From positions 1 to 23,654 of the forward strand of contig JBFHVQ010000049.1 of NCBI GenBank assembly GCA_041589455.1: a DNA stretch of 23,654 nt. Direction: 5' to 3'. The stretch's first letter is position 1; each line of letters starts with the position of its first letter. Positions 15,354 to 23,654 of this stretch are shown piece by piece. The position numbers were made by a program, and so were the translations under genes. The notes under the pieces are model-generated. The model searched no databases and was not told where the DNA came from. It saw only the letters and a program-made list of their open reading frames with translations. The stretch is from SZUA-229 sp041589455. Its GTDB lineage: Bacteria; Pseudomonadota; Gammaproteobacteria; SZUA-229.

Positions 15354-16808
15354 ATGAAAACATATATTTTTGCAGATAGAAAACAGAATAGCCTGGGACC
15401 ATTAGACAGGAAATATTGCCCTGCACTATTACCAGTAGCAGGACGACCAGTTATTGTACATACGATTGAAGATCTTGTTAATGCCGGTGTAAAACATGCA
15501 TATATTATTATATCAGCACAAGCATACGAGATAGAAAAATCTCTTGGTGATGGGTCAAGATGGGGTATAAATCTTGAATATATATTGTCTCAGGGTGAAG
15601 AGTTACCATCTAAAGTACTGAAAAGACAAGGATTCGATGCCTGCGACAAAACACTACTGATAAGAGGCGACATACTGAGATCAAGCACCATAGCTGAATT
15701 CATAAAACGATCTGAGAATGTAGATGCAGATGCAATACATGCACATAAGAACAATCAATTACTTGGAATATCATATGTAGTAAATAAAAAAAACATAAAC
15801 GCTCTGGATAAATTGATGTGGCCAATGAGTATTTTACAGAATTGCACTGATAAGATAATTGAATTAGAACACTGCTCCTATTCAATGCTGGAATCTGTTA
15901 AAGATGTATTTACAACTAGTAAACTAATAGCAAATAACACCTTCGGTAGAGTTTCACATACTGGTTACAAAACTGAATCCGGATACATTCACGGGCGCAA
16001 TCATAAACTTGGTAAATCCGTATCCTTAAGTGAACATACATGTCTTGGTGACAATGTATTTGTTGGAGATAATTGTCTAACAGAGGGACACGTAACTATC
16101 GGAAACAATGTAATGATTGACAGCGATGCTCACCTTAAAGATTGTGTAGTATTTCCAGATACATATATTGGTAACAAAACTAATATTTATAATGCAATTG
16201 TATTTGGTAATGAAATATTTAAGATAGATACAGGGAAAAGTATTCACATTAAAGATGACTTTCTACTGTCATCACTATCTAACGAAAACATCATTATCAC
16301 AGACCGAGTAATGGGATTAATCATACTGGCACTATCACTACCACTCTGGGTCATTGCAGCAGTATTTTCATATATTCGGGTACCTGGTGAGGCCTTGATT
16401 GCAAGACAAATAATCAGCAATAAGAAAATCTATGTCGACGGAAATACTACTGTTAATCTTAAAATTCGCGTATATGAATGGAATCTCCCCTTTCGTGTAT
16501 TGAGATACCTGCCATGGCTATTAAAAGTAATATCGGGAGATTTACGTTTTATTGGAGCAAACCCTCAGCTGAGCACAGATGATCCGTTATATGAATTAAT
16601 GGATGATTCAAAGCAACCACCTCAGCTAGGGTTAATTAGTACTGCAAGTATAGAACTACCACACCGCACCCCTGATTTCGAAAAACGTATCCATGAAATT
16701 TTATATGATAAAAAACGTAGTTTTATATCCGATATGGTTTATGCATTATCATCACTACGTCATATCTTTATGTTTTATTCATGGCGACAGAACATTACGA
16801 CAAAGTAA
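15354..16808 (+). CDS. Degenerate nucleotidyltransferase, left-handed beta-helix, degenerate sugar-transferase fusion
   Basis: 484 aa. The N-terminus (about 1-190) resembles sugar-nucleotidyltransferases (LLPVAGRPVIVHTIEDLVNAGV at 25-46, RGDILRS near 104), but the usual GGxGTR loop is absent and the catalytic Lys position reads Ala (CPALLPV). Residues about 215-285 are hexapeptide repeats of a left-handed beta-helix (LGDNVFVGDNCL, VTIGNNVMIDSDAHL, TYIGNKTNI). Residues about 315-470 resemble a sugar transferase: a hydrophobic helix, LPWLLKVISGDLRFIGANP (387-404) and a matching C-terminal segment. Its DELPQ equivalent is RYLPW, so the catalytic Asp-Glu pair is missing. It follows the active transferase by 19 nt with a CTGGAG ribosome-binding site. 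I infer a non-catalytic or regulatory partner rather than an enzyme; this is untested. Confidence 0.8.
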   Translation: MKTYIFADRKQNSLGPLDRKYCPALLPVAGRPVIVHTIEDLVNAGVKHAYIIISAQAYEIEKSLGDGSRWGINLEYILSQGEELPSKVLKRQGFDACDKTLLIRGDILRSSTIAEFIKRSENVDADAIHAHKNNQLLGISYVVNKKNINALDKLMWPMSILQNCTDKIIELEHCSYSMLESVKDVFTTSKLIANNTFGRVSHTGYKTESGYIHGRNHKLGKSVSLSEHTCLGDNVFVGDNCLTEGHVTIGNNVMIDSDAHLKDCVVFPDTYIGNKTNIYNAIVFGNEIFKIDTGKSIHIKDDFLLSSLSNENIIITDRVMGLIILALSLPLWVIAAVFSYIRVPGEALIARQIISNKKIYVDGNTTVNLKIRVYEWNLPFRVLRYLPWLLKVISGDLRFIGANPQLSTDDPLYELMDDSKQPPQLGLISTASIELPHRTPDFEKRIHEILYDKKRSFISDMVYALSSLRHIFMFYSWRQNITTK

Positions 16809-16836
16809 TCACGGTTTTTGAAAAACGAGGTGACAT

Positions 16837-17196
16837 ATGAAATTCTTATATTTAATGATATTGATATTAATAACTGCATGTAATAGTTCAAACCAAGACA
16901 TGAACGTGAACAATAGCGATTATGACGATACAACTCCAGACACAAGATTTGAATTTATTAATCATCAGATGAAAACTCTGGATATTACATCTGTGATAGA
17001 GAGTCATGCAGAGCATATGCCTTTTTATATAAAGCTTACGACACAAAATAATGCAAATAATGTCTATTTGGGTGAAATTACTTACAACACAGACATCGAT
17101 AAAATTACCACCTATCTTCCATTATCTGAAACACGTATTCATTTCGAAATATTCAACATTAATGGGTATGTTGCATCTGGTCATTTAGACATTTAA
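16837..17196 (+). CDS. Small putative lipoprotein of unknown function
   Basis: 119 aa. The N-terminus is a lipoprotein signal with lipobox LITAC (Cys15), followed by an Asn/Asp-rich linker and a short acidic domain with several predicted beta-strands (MPFYIKLTTQ, NVYLGEITYN, TRIHFEIFNIN). The family was not recognised. GAGGTGA upstream of the ATG is a strong ribosome-binding site. It lies 15 nt before the LruC-domain gene, so the two are probably made together and may work together at the cell surface. Confidence 0.8.
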   Translation: MKFLYLMILILITACNSSNQDMNVNNSDYDDTTPDTRFEFINHQMKTLDITSVIESHAEHMPFYIKLTTQNNANNVYLGEITYNTDIDKITTYLPLSETRIHFEIFNINGYVASGHLDI

Positions 17197-17211
17197 TAGA
17201 GGTATCTCTTT

Positions 17212-18675
17212 ATGAAACATCTGTTTATTTTACTGATTTCAGGTATTTTACTATGCCTTTCATCAAATATTCTTGCTATTGAATCCACCCGACTAACGGA
17301 TGTTATTAAAAGCAATGGCACAGGAAATATAAATCTATTAAAAGATTCCACTCCATTACAACTAGAACAGCTAAGACAGTCAAATAATGGAGTCCTTGTG
17401 TTTGGCGTTGATGTTAATGAAGCGGCAAATGGAACTGAGAAAGCAACAACTCAGGGAATTACAGTAGAATCTGTTCAGCTTAAAATCAATATAGATGACA
17501 TTGAATATATATACACAATATTCTCGACACTAACTAAAACGCTTGTCGCAAAATCACCATCTGTCGAGCGCAATGAATATTATACATTACTTGGCGAAAC
17601 TGGCTCTAGCCGTATTTCGTCATCCAATGAAATTCAAGCCATATTTGATTCCACCTTAAGTATTGCTGTAAACCAAAATATTTCTATGGCTAATTCTGCT
17701 GTTTTAAATATCGTATTATTAGATACCAATATTGACATGGGTGATCCAGAAGCTTTTTATGATTATTCAAACGGTTATGAAAACATGGCTATTCTTAATT
17801 CAATTGATGCCGATTATATCAATACATTAAGAGCTGGACATGATGAAGCACCTGTATTGATAAGTGATAACCAGGATCAAGATCCTTCCCAGACGGTTAG
17901 TAGCTGGATTTACTATCCCGCATCTGGTCAAAACTATATCGTTGCATACGAAGATCTGTTTCCTGATATTGGCGATTATGATTTCAATGATTTATCTGTG
18001 GCTTACCATGTAGAATATGGTCTAAACAATGAAAACATGGTTATCAGAATTAGTGGTGAAGCGTTCCTTATAACTCGAGGTGCGACTTATAATCATGACT
18101 GGTATCTTCGAATTGGTCTGCCAGATCATGTTACTGGAATCGTGAATTATATGAATCACGATTATTATCAAGTCAATGGTACGTCAGTCGATAAAATATT
18201 TTCCGGAAATCTGGTATTACCCGGTTTTACTAACACACTGTTCAACTTTGTTGACCCAGACTACCCAATGGTCAATACATTTATAAATAGTTCCTTCATT
18301 AAGGGGCCTCGCTTTACATTTACTATTAGGCTAGATTCACCAATAGAAATATCTAGCATTCAGTCAGCACCATTTGATCCATATCTCTATGTTCATGATA
18401 CGGGATATGAAATTCATCTGATAAACCAACCAGCCACTGAAGGCAGTAAGAATACACTCGAGAATCGTGAAGATTTCCAGGATATTAACGGCTTCCCATT
18501 TGCTATGATTTTGCCTGATAACTGGAAACCTCCATATGCTGGTATAAATATCCGTACAGCATATCCAGAGTTCACTGAATTCATTAGTAGCCAGGGTATA
18601 AACAAGAAAAACTGGTATATCAATCCAGATGTTCCTTCAGTATTTGGTATTACAACGGGTGAGTGGAAATGGTGA
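17212..18675 (+). CDS. Secreted LruC-domain protein, candidate matrix protein
   Basis: 487 aa with a Sec signal peptide (hydrophobic residues 5-22, likely cut after ILA). The C-terminal half matches the LruC domain (DUF4842): WIYYPASGQNYIVAYEDLFP at about 233-252, the acidic DIGDYDFNDLSVAYH motif at about 253-267, then FPFAMILPDNWKPPYAGINI and AYPEF near the end. LruC-domain proteins are secreted or surface proteins of mostly unknown function. The N-terminal part (about 25-200) is not recognised but has repeated beta-like stretches. There is no PEP-CTERM, LPXTG or type IX sorting tail. As last gene of the polysaccharide unit it may be an extracellular matrix component; this is inference. No clear terminator follows. 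Confidence 0.85.
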   Translation: MKHLFILLISGILLCLSSNILAIESTRLTDVIKSNGTGNINLLKDSTPLQLEQLRQSNNGVLVFGVDVNEAANGTEKATTQGITVESVQLKINIDDIEYIYTIFSTLTKTLVAKSPSVERNEYYTLLGETGSSRISSSNEIQAIFDSTLSIAVNQNISMANSAVLNIVLLDTNIDMGDPEAFYDYSNGYENMAILNSIDADYINTLRAGHDEAPVLISDNQDQDPSQTVSSWIYYPASGQNYIVAYEDLFPDIGDYDFNDLSVAYHVEYGLNNENMVIRISGEAFLITRGATYNHDWYLRIGLPDHVTGIVNYMNHDYYQVNGTSVDKIFSGNLVLPGFTNTLFNFVDPDYPMVNTFINSSFIKGPRFTFTIRLDSPIEISSIQSAPFDPYLYVHDTGYEIHLINQPATEGSKNTLENREDFQDINGFPFAMILPDNWKPPYAGINIRTAYPEFTEFISSQGINKKNWYINPDVPSVFGITTGEWKW

Positions 18676-19343
18676 GATACTACTATACTGTTTGTTCGCT
18701 GATTGTTACTGAATCTGTATAACTCTAGTAATGATCTGCGCTGACAGTAAAGTCATGCCTGCAATATTGAAATTCACGAACTGATTGGATTCAGCATGGC
18801 TGAACTACATGACAGATATATATGCACATCAGAATTTAAGTAAAACCAATGAATATTACGCCTCTGAGAACCAGCCTGAAATATAATATTTAAACTAATA
18901 TTCTTCATTATGGAGACATTCTTACTCAGCAAGATAATTTCATTACTTAATGCGATTTACATTATATGTATATGAATTAACAAGGTAAAATGAGTTGAAT
19001 AAGCTTGATCTATGTATCAAATATAAACTCATTAAAGTCATATGATAAATAGAATCAACACCAAACAACTAATAGCTAAGCTAGCACTTATAAATCATTG
19101 AGTATTGATTATGTTATTGAATTTAATATCAACAAGTCTAATAATGAGAAAATATAACTCAAAATAATTTAATCAGAATCGTCTCACTCCACTACTGATA
19201 AATCGACTTTCACACACATATATTACTGTAATATATAGGCTATAATACATCAAATTAATATGAACAACGATGAATAAAAATCAGTATGAAAAGAAGTTAC
19301 CTCCATTAATAATTCTTACATATGCAATAAGGAGTAGCTTAGA
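18676..19343. other. 668-bp gap without a recognised gene
   Basis: The gap is AT-rich with no credible reading frame on either strand and no sigma-54 match. It holds a small hairpin TTCAGC-ATG-GCTGAA (18790-18804) without a T-tract, and a TATAAT box at 19241-19246 that may be the -10 of a housekeeping promoter for the MarC-family gene, although no good -35 is seen. It separates the sigma-54-controlled polysaccharide unit from unrelated genes. Confidence 0.5.
19329..19334 (+). promoter_or_regulatory. Ribosome-binding site for a TTG start
   Basis: AAGGAG lies 9 nt before the TTG at 19344 and supports that unusual start codon for the MarC-family gene. Confidence 0.75.
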
Positions 19344-19982
19344 TTGACTATAACTGAGACAGCTATCATAGCGATGGCAACATTCTTCGCGACAATTGGC
19401 CCATTTGATATAGCTGCTATTTTTGCTGCACTGACGACAGACAGCACCAAAGAGCATCAACGTATTATGGCAATTCGCGGCATTCTCATAGCAGCGGCTA
19501 TTTTATTAATTTTTGCATTTTTTGGAAACATACTATTGACGAGTATGGGAATTACACTCGCATCATTAAGCACTGCTGGCGGGGTGCTACTTTTGCTAAT
19601 AGGTATTGAAATGGTACTCGACAGAGAAGCTAGCGGCCTAAAACAAACAACTGACGAGGAAATTGAAAGCACTCCGAAAAAAGACATTTCCGTCTTCCCA
19701 ATAGCAACACCTCTTATTGCTGGACCTGGAACTATGGGCGCTGTCATTTTGCTTATGGCCAATGTCGAAGGCGATATTATCCGTCAAGGAATCGTAATTG
19801 GATCTCTGATTATTATTTTACTTGTGACATTTTTATCACTAATTCTAGCAAGCCAGATTCAGGATTTTTTTGGCGTTTACGGAATGCGTGTTATAAGCCG
19901 AGTCATGGGAATACTGCTATGTGCACTCGCTATGCAATTTATATTTGACGGCATAGAAAGAAGTGGATTACTTGGAGGCTAA
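19344..19982 (+). CDS. MarC-family integral membrane protein
   Basis: 212 aa with six predicted membrane helices arranged as two related halves, as in the MarC/YchE/YhgN family. Family markers are FFATIGPFDIAAIFAALTT in the first helix pair, GGVLLLLIGIEMVL and the second-half signature ATPLIAGPGTMGAVILLM. It starts with TTG and a good AAGGAG site; the first internal ATG would cut into helix 1. The function of the family is unsettled: an older link to multiple antibiotic resistance is not supported, and transport is only presumed. It is separated by long gaps from both neighbours and is probably not part of the polysaccharide system. Confidence 0.92.
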   Translation: MTITETAIIAMATFFATIGPFDIAAIFAALTTDSTKEHQRIMAIRGILIAAAILLIFAFFGNILLTSMGITLASLSTAGGVLLLLIGIEMVLDREASGLKQTTDEEIESTPKKDISVFPIATPLIAGPGTMGAVILLMANVEGDIIRQGIVIGSLIIILLVTFLSLILASQIQDFFGVYGMRVISRVMGILLCALAMQFIFDGIERSGLLGG

Positions 19983-20265
19983 TCATTAATTAAACTTATT
20001 TTATTACTGTAGACATACCATATAAGGCAACTCATATCACTTGCATATCACATAGACCTTACGCATAGTCATTAAAATCTTATTATTAGTTAAAATAGCT
20101 AATTAAATAAGCTAACTTATCTATTATTACATTTCTTCAAATATCGAAATTTATAAATATAAATTTCACTTTTCTTTGTCTTTAACTTAATAATAAATCA
20201 GTCTATTCAGTTATAGACTCACTAAATCTCTTGAACAATAGATTTTTAAATAGCATTACAATAGT
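19983..20265. other. AT-rich gap between convergent genes
   Basis: No gene was seen in this 283-bp stretch. It holds a 22-bp inverted repeat (20146-20167) followed by T-rich sequence on the plus strand, and a weaker imperfect inverted repeat around 20090-20118. Either could help end transcription of the convergent genes. Confidence 0.5.
20146..20167. repeat. Perfect 10+2+10 AT-rich inverted repeat
   Basis: The arms GAAATTTATA and TATAAATTTC flank a central AA. T-rich sequence follows on the plus strand (20170-20188). It may act as a weak terminator for the MarC-family gene or as a binding site; the stem is AT-rich and therefore weak. Confidence 0.6.
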
Positions 20266-22035
20266 TTATTTTCTTAATTTAACTTTATTTTGTAAGTATT
20301 CATAAAAGTCATCTCCACTCAAAGGTTTACTAAAATAATAACCTTGAATCACTTCACAGTTATTAGCCTTAAGAAAATTAAGCTGTTCTTTATCTTCTAC
20401 ACCTTCTGCGACCACACTCAATCCCATACTATGTGACATTGCTATAATTGCTTTAACAATAGCACAGTCATCATCTATCTTTGGAATATCAATTATAAAT
20501 GATCGATCAATTTTAAGTTCTTTTATTGGAAATTTCTTTAGATAACTTAATGAAGAATAGCCTGTTCCAAAATCATCTAGAGAAAACGACACACCAAGAT
20601 CTGTAATTTCATCTAGTATCTTGACATATTTTTCCACGTCACCCATCAACATGCTTTCAGTGATTTCCAACACAAGGTTATTTGGATTGAGGCCACTGTT
20701 TTTAAGCGCAGATACAATTGACGATTTAAAACCCTCATCAAGAAATTGCTTTACAGAAACATTGACTGATACTTTTAATCCGCTATAGCCTAACGATATC
20801 CACTCACTGGTTTTACGGCAAGCCTCATTTAGCACCCACTCTCCAATAGGTACGATCAGATCAATATTTTCAGCTACTGCAATAAATTTATTTGGAGGTA
20901 CCATTCCATCTTCAGGGTGATTCCAACGAATCAGGCTCTCCATACCCATCAAAACACCACGATTAATATCTACTTTTGGCTGATAATGCAATTCAAATTG
21001 ATTTTCTTCTAACGCTTTTCTTAAGTCAGACTCAATTTTTAAAATAGTTTTTGAGTGTGCGTTCATTTCTTGAGAATAATACAGGAACGTTTTACCTTGT
21101 TTTTTGGCGAAATCTTTTGCAGAACTTGCATGCTTAATTAGTGTTTCTACATCTTCACCGTCATCAGGGTAGACCGATATTCCTATATTGGCTGATGTAT
21201 ATAAATCTTGGCTTTCTGCAGCAATTGGCTGATTAATAATATTTAATATTCGTTTGCAGACCTGTGTTGAGTTTTCATAATTATTTACACCACATAGCAC
21301 AATAGAAAACTCATCAGATGCGATACGAGCAACATTTTCAATGTGAGTATGTTTGTCAGAATGACATATAATGTCACTACTACGAGCAACTTGTCTTAAT
21401 CGTTCTGCAATTGTTATTAACAGATGATCACCAGCAGACATACCTAGCGATTCATTAATTTTACGATAACGATCCAGGCCAATATCAAGCAACACCAATG
21501 GTCGCTGATCTCTTTTAGCCATTTCCATTCCCCATTCAAGCCGTTCTATAAATAGTTTCCTATTAGGTAAATCAGTAAGGCTGTCATAGTAGGCTAATTG
21601 GTCGATATAGGCTTTCGCTGAAAGTGTATTTCGAACACGAAGTGCAAGTTCACTGGGATCTACAGGTTTTGATAGAAAATCTGTAGCACCAAGTTCAAGT
21701 GCCTTAAGTTTATTATCAGGCTCATCTGAAGCAGTAAGTATAATTATTGGTAAATATTGATATTTTTCTATATTTCTGACATTTTCTAAAATTTCAAAGC
21801 CACCTACTTCAGGCATATCCAGATCAAGCAATATTAGATCCGGATTGGTTTCAATCATTTTATCAATTGCCGCTGGAGAATGCTGTACAGAAACAAAATT
21901 CTGATAACCTTCGTCTTCGAGTAGAGCCTGTACAATATCCAACAATACAGGCTCATCATCGACAAGCATAATCGTCGACGATTTTAAACTTACGTAAGCC
22001 TCATTGTCTTTGTCTTTTATAATCTTTACAGGCAA
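20266..22035 (-). CDS. Response regulator with degenerate GGDEF and intact-looking EAL domain
   Basis: 589 aa. The receiver domain spans residues about 20-140 (Asp27-Asp28, phosphoacceptor Asp71 in LLDLDMP, Lys123). The GGDEF domain (about 145-320) has ASDEF at 239-243 in place of GGDEF, so it is probably not a cyclase. The EAL domain (about 330-585) has ESL (Glu366) in place of EAL but keeps NVSVKQF, EITES, DDFGTGYSSL, the KELKIDRSF lysine, VAEGVE and QGYYFSKPL, so c-di-GMP hydrolysis is likely. The start is TTG at 22035 with AAGGA 8 nt upstream; the next ATG lies inside the receiver. It follows the hybrid kinase gene by 67 nt on the same strand and may be its phosphotransfer target. Confidence 0.9.
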   Translation of the reverse strand: MPVKIIKDKDNEAYVSLKSSTIMLVDDEPVLLDIVQALLEDEGYQNFVSVQHSPAAIDKMIETNPDLILLDLDMPEVGGFEILENVRNIEKYQYLPIIILTASDEPDNKLKALELGATDFLSKPVDPSELALRVRNTLSAKAYIDQLAYYDSLTDLPNRKLFIERLEWGMEMAKRDQRPLVLLDIGLDRYRKINESLGMSAGDHLLITIAERLRQVARSSDIICHSDKHTHIENVARIASDEFSIVLCGVNNYENSTQVCKRILNIINQPIAAESQDLYTSANIGISVYPDDGEDVETLIKHASSAKDFAKKQGKTFLYYSQEMNAHSKTILKIESDLRKALEENQFELHYQPKVDINRGVLMGMESLIRWNHPEDGMVPPNKFIAVAENIDLIVPIGEWVLNEACRKTSEWISLGYSGLKVSVNVSVKQFLDEGFKSSIVSALKNSGLNPNNLVLEITESMLMGDVEKYVKILDEITDLGVSFSLDDFGTGYSSLSYLKKFPIKELKIDRSFIIDIPKIDDDCAIVKAIIAMSHSMGLSVVAEGVEDKEQLNFLKANNCEVIQGYYFSKPLSGDDFYEYLQNKVKLRK

Positions 22036-22043
22036 CTCTATAA

Positions 22044-22048
22044 TCCTT
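22044..22048 (-). promoter_or_regulatory. Ribosome-binding site for a TTG start
   Basis: AAGGA on the minus strand, 8 nt before the TTG at 22035, supports that start for the REC-GGDEF-EAL gene. Confidence 0.7.
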
Positions 22049-22102
22049 AAATAATTTTTAATTATACGACTTATTATCTAGCAATTAACTTTGTCTAACG
22101 TT

Positions 22103-23654
22103 TTAATTATCATCACTGTTAGTCAATTCTGTCATAACAATTCTACTATCTAGTTTCTTGATTACATTAATAATTTGTTTAGCCGCATCTAACTGTTTAT
22201 CTTTTACTCGTTTTTCAAGATCTCTTGCGGGTTCAGTAAATGCATCAAAGCCTACAGAACCGCCAGCCCCTTTTAACCAATAAGCAAAATCTGATATATT
22301 TTCAAAATCTTTCTTCTCAATTGCATCATCCATATTGCTAAGCCACTCTCTTAACTGCTTAATAAATTTTTCAATTATTGGGCGTATTCTTGGATTTGAA
22401 TCCCGCAGTCGACATGTGAACCTTTCTGGTATAACATATTGTTTTAGTGAAAGATTATCCTGTTCGCCCGTATCTTTATCAGGCTCAACCTCACAAGACA
22501 CTCTTTCTACCATTGAATACAATTCTTTTAGCACATTTTCTATGCTTTGCTCGTCTTGATCCCTAGCAGACTTCTCAAGTAATTTCGCTGGTTCCACGAA
22601 TGCGCCAAAGCCCACCGTTCCAGCCGAACCTTTCATCCAGTGCCCAAGTCTTTGTAACTCGTGGTAATCTCGTTTTCTCCACGCTGTATCTAATGCTTTA
22701 GTTTGATCTTTAAGACGTAAGCTAAAATCACTCACAATTTTCTGATATCTTGGATTAGTCATCGGTAGACTTGAGTATATCTTTGAGCTATCTCTCTCTA
22801 TGCTTCCTTTTGATATGTTTTCAGCAGGCTTTCTATCTACAACTTCAGACTGCTCTATTTGCTCACCACCGAGTAATTTAGCCAATCTATCCATCAAAAG
22901 ATCAATATCCACGGGCTTAGTAAGATAATCACTATAACCTGCATCCAGACATTTTTGCTGTGCACCAGACATGGCATCGGCTGTAAGTGCAATAACTGGT
23001 AAATCAGGATAACTATTTCTCATCAGGCCAGCCGCTGTATACCCATCCATAACGGGCATCTGCACATCCATTAACACCACGTCAAAATTAGACGCCGTTA
23101 AATATTCTATAGCCTGTTGTCCATTCTCTGCTAATTCAACCGTAATACCTTCATCTGTTAAAATTAACTTCAACAATTCACGATTTTCTATCCCGTCATC
23201 AACAACCAGAATTTTTGACGCTGGAAATTTCCAGCGTACGTGATGCCCAACTGACTCATCCCATTGGCTTGAAAGAATTTCTTCAGGGCTCAGCCTATTA
23301 ACACCTTCAAGGGAACCCGTGCTTATGGAAGCAGTAAACTGACTACCTTCACCGGATTTACTCACAACGCTGATATCACCGCCCAGTGCTTCGGCAAATC
23401 GTTTACTGATCGTCAAACCCAGACCGGTTCCGCCAAATCGCCGTGTGATTGAGCTATCAGCCTGGGTAAAGGGATTAAAAACATCACTTGCCTGCTGACT
23501 TGTCATGCCTATCCCTGTGTCATTTACCTCAATCGCCAGCATAGGTGCATCTTTGTTTTCTAATATTTTGCTAACAATCGTTACACCGCCCTGTTCGGTA
23601 AACTTAATCGCATTTCCAACCAAGTTGGTAATGATTTGCCTAAGTTTACCCGGG
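22103..23654 (-). CDS. Hybrid histidine kinase C-terminus: HATPase-REC-HPT-HPT (N-terminus outside window)
   Basis: The reading frame is open to the right edge, so the N-terminal sensor and HisKA domains are missing; about 517 codons are visible. From the edge inward: the HATPase N-box (LRQIITNLVGNAIKFT), NDTGIGM and RFGGTGLGLTISKR; a receiver (KILVVDDGIENREL, phosphoacceptor in VLMDVQMPVMDGY, LTKPVD); HPT1 with a proper phosphoacceptor histidine (LGHWMKGSAGTVGF); and HPT2 where the same position is tyrosine (FAYWLKGAGGSVGF). A TTG at 23623 is an internal codon, not a start. This is a BarA/TorS-like phosphorelay kinase with a duplicated HPT, probably co-transcribed with the REC-GGDEF-EAL gene. 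Confidence 0.92.
   Translation of the reverse strand, partial: PGKLRQIITNLVGNAIKFTEQGGVTIVSKILENKDAPMLAIEVNDTGIGMTSQQASDVFNPFTQADSSITRRFGGTGLGLTISKRFAEALGGDISVVSKSGEGSQFTASISTGSLEGVNRLSPEEILSSQWDESVGHHVRWKFPASKILVVDDGIENRELLKLILTDEGITVELAENGQQAIEYLTASNFDVVLMDVQMPVMDGYTAAGLMRNSYPDLPVIALTADAMSGAQQKCLDAGYSDYLTKPVDIDLLMDRLAKLLGGEQIEQSEVVDRKPAENISKGSIERDSSKIYSSLPMTNPRYQKIVSDFSLRLKDQTKALDTAWRKRDYHELQRLGHWMKGSAGTVGFGAFVEPAKLLEKSARDQDEQSIENVLKELYSMVERVSCEVEPDKDTGEQDNLSLKQYVIPERFTCRLRDSNPRIRPIIEKFIKQLREWLSNMDDAIEKKDFENISDFAYWLKGAGGSVGFDAFTEPARDLEKRVKDKQLDAAKQIINVIKKLDSRIVMTELTNSDDN

Noticed and set aside
18580..18675. PEP-CTERM or other sorting signal on the LruC-domain protein, suggesting an exosortase locus
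   Set aside because: The protein ends in GEWKW with no PEP motif, C-terminal membrane helix or basic tail, and no exosortase gene is present.
18790..18804. Terminator after the LruC-domain gene
   Set aside because: The 6-bp hairpin with a 3-nt loop has no T-tract and is over 100 nt from the stop codon.
19208..19246. Housekeeping promoter for the MarC-family gene
   Set aside because: The TATAAT box is good but no matching -35 element is seen at proper spacing, so it is mentioned only in the gap description.

Overview
The window looks like a piece of chromosome from an AT-rich gammaproteobacterium, probably aquatic and biofilm-forming. This rests on protein style (Wza/Wzx/Wzy-type export, LruC-domain protein, PhnD-like sensor partner, many PAS/REC/GGDEF/EAL/HPT signalling proteins) and on Gram-negative lipoprotein signals. 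I cannot name a genus. No rRNA, tRNA, CRISPR array or transposase was seen.

Layout. (1) 1-2923, minus strand: a PhnD-like periplasmic binding protein followed 2 nt later by a membrane-bound PAS sensor histidine kinase that runs off the left edge. (2) 3231-5592, plus strand: a partner-switching module made of a REC-PP2C phosphatase, an RsbW/SpoIIAB-type kinase and an STAS antagonist. (3) 5624-13171: an exopolysaccharide operon with an outer-membrane export lipoprotein, Wzz/GumC-like co-polymerase, Wzy-like polymerase, GT4, Wzx-like flippase and GT2. (4) 13337-18675: a second transcription unit with a three-domain glycosyltransferase/phosphoglycosyltransferase, a degenerate nucleotidyltransferase fusion, a small lipoprotein and a secreted LruC-domain protein. 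(5) 19344-19982: a MarC-family membrane protein. (6) 20266-23654, minus strand: a REC-GGDEF-EAL protein and a hybrid histidine kinase with two HPT domains, the latter running off the right edge.

The strongest unexpected signal is regulatory. Four near-consensus sigma-54 promoters (GG-N10-GC) sit upstream of the PhnD-like gene (minus strand), the REC-PP2C gene, the STAS gene and the three-domain transferase gene. In each case the predicted transcript start lies 28-33 nt before the start codon. About 100-150 bp upstream of each predicted start is a dyad of the form ATGC-N3-GCAT or a close variant, which is a good candidate binding site for one shared enhancer-binding protein. No such activator is encoded in the window. 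I infer a single sigma-54 regulon that links a periplasmic sensor and two-component kinase, a partner switch and polysaccharide/matrix synthesis. The logic recalls the Vibrio fischeri syp system, but the parts and the DNA motif differ.

A second unusual feature is enzymatic. Two consecutive genes hold three copies of the bacterial sugar-transferase (monotopic phosphoglycosyltransferase) fold, of which only one keeps the catalytic Asp-Glu dyad. One of the degenerate copies is fused to a nucleotidyltransferase fold that also appears to have lost its signature residues.
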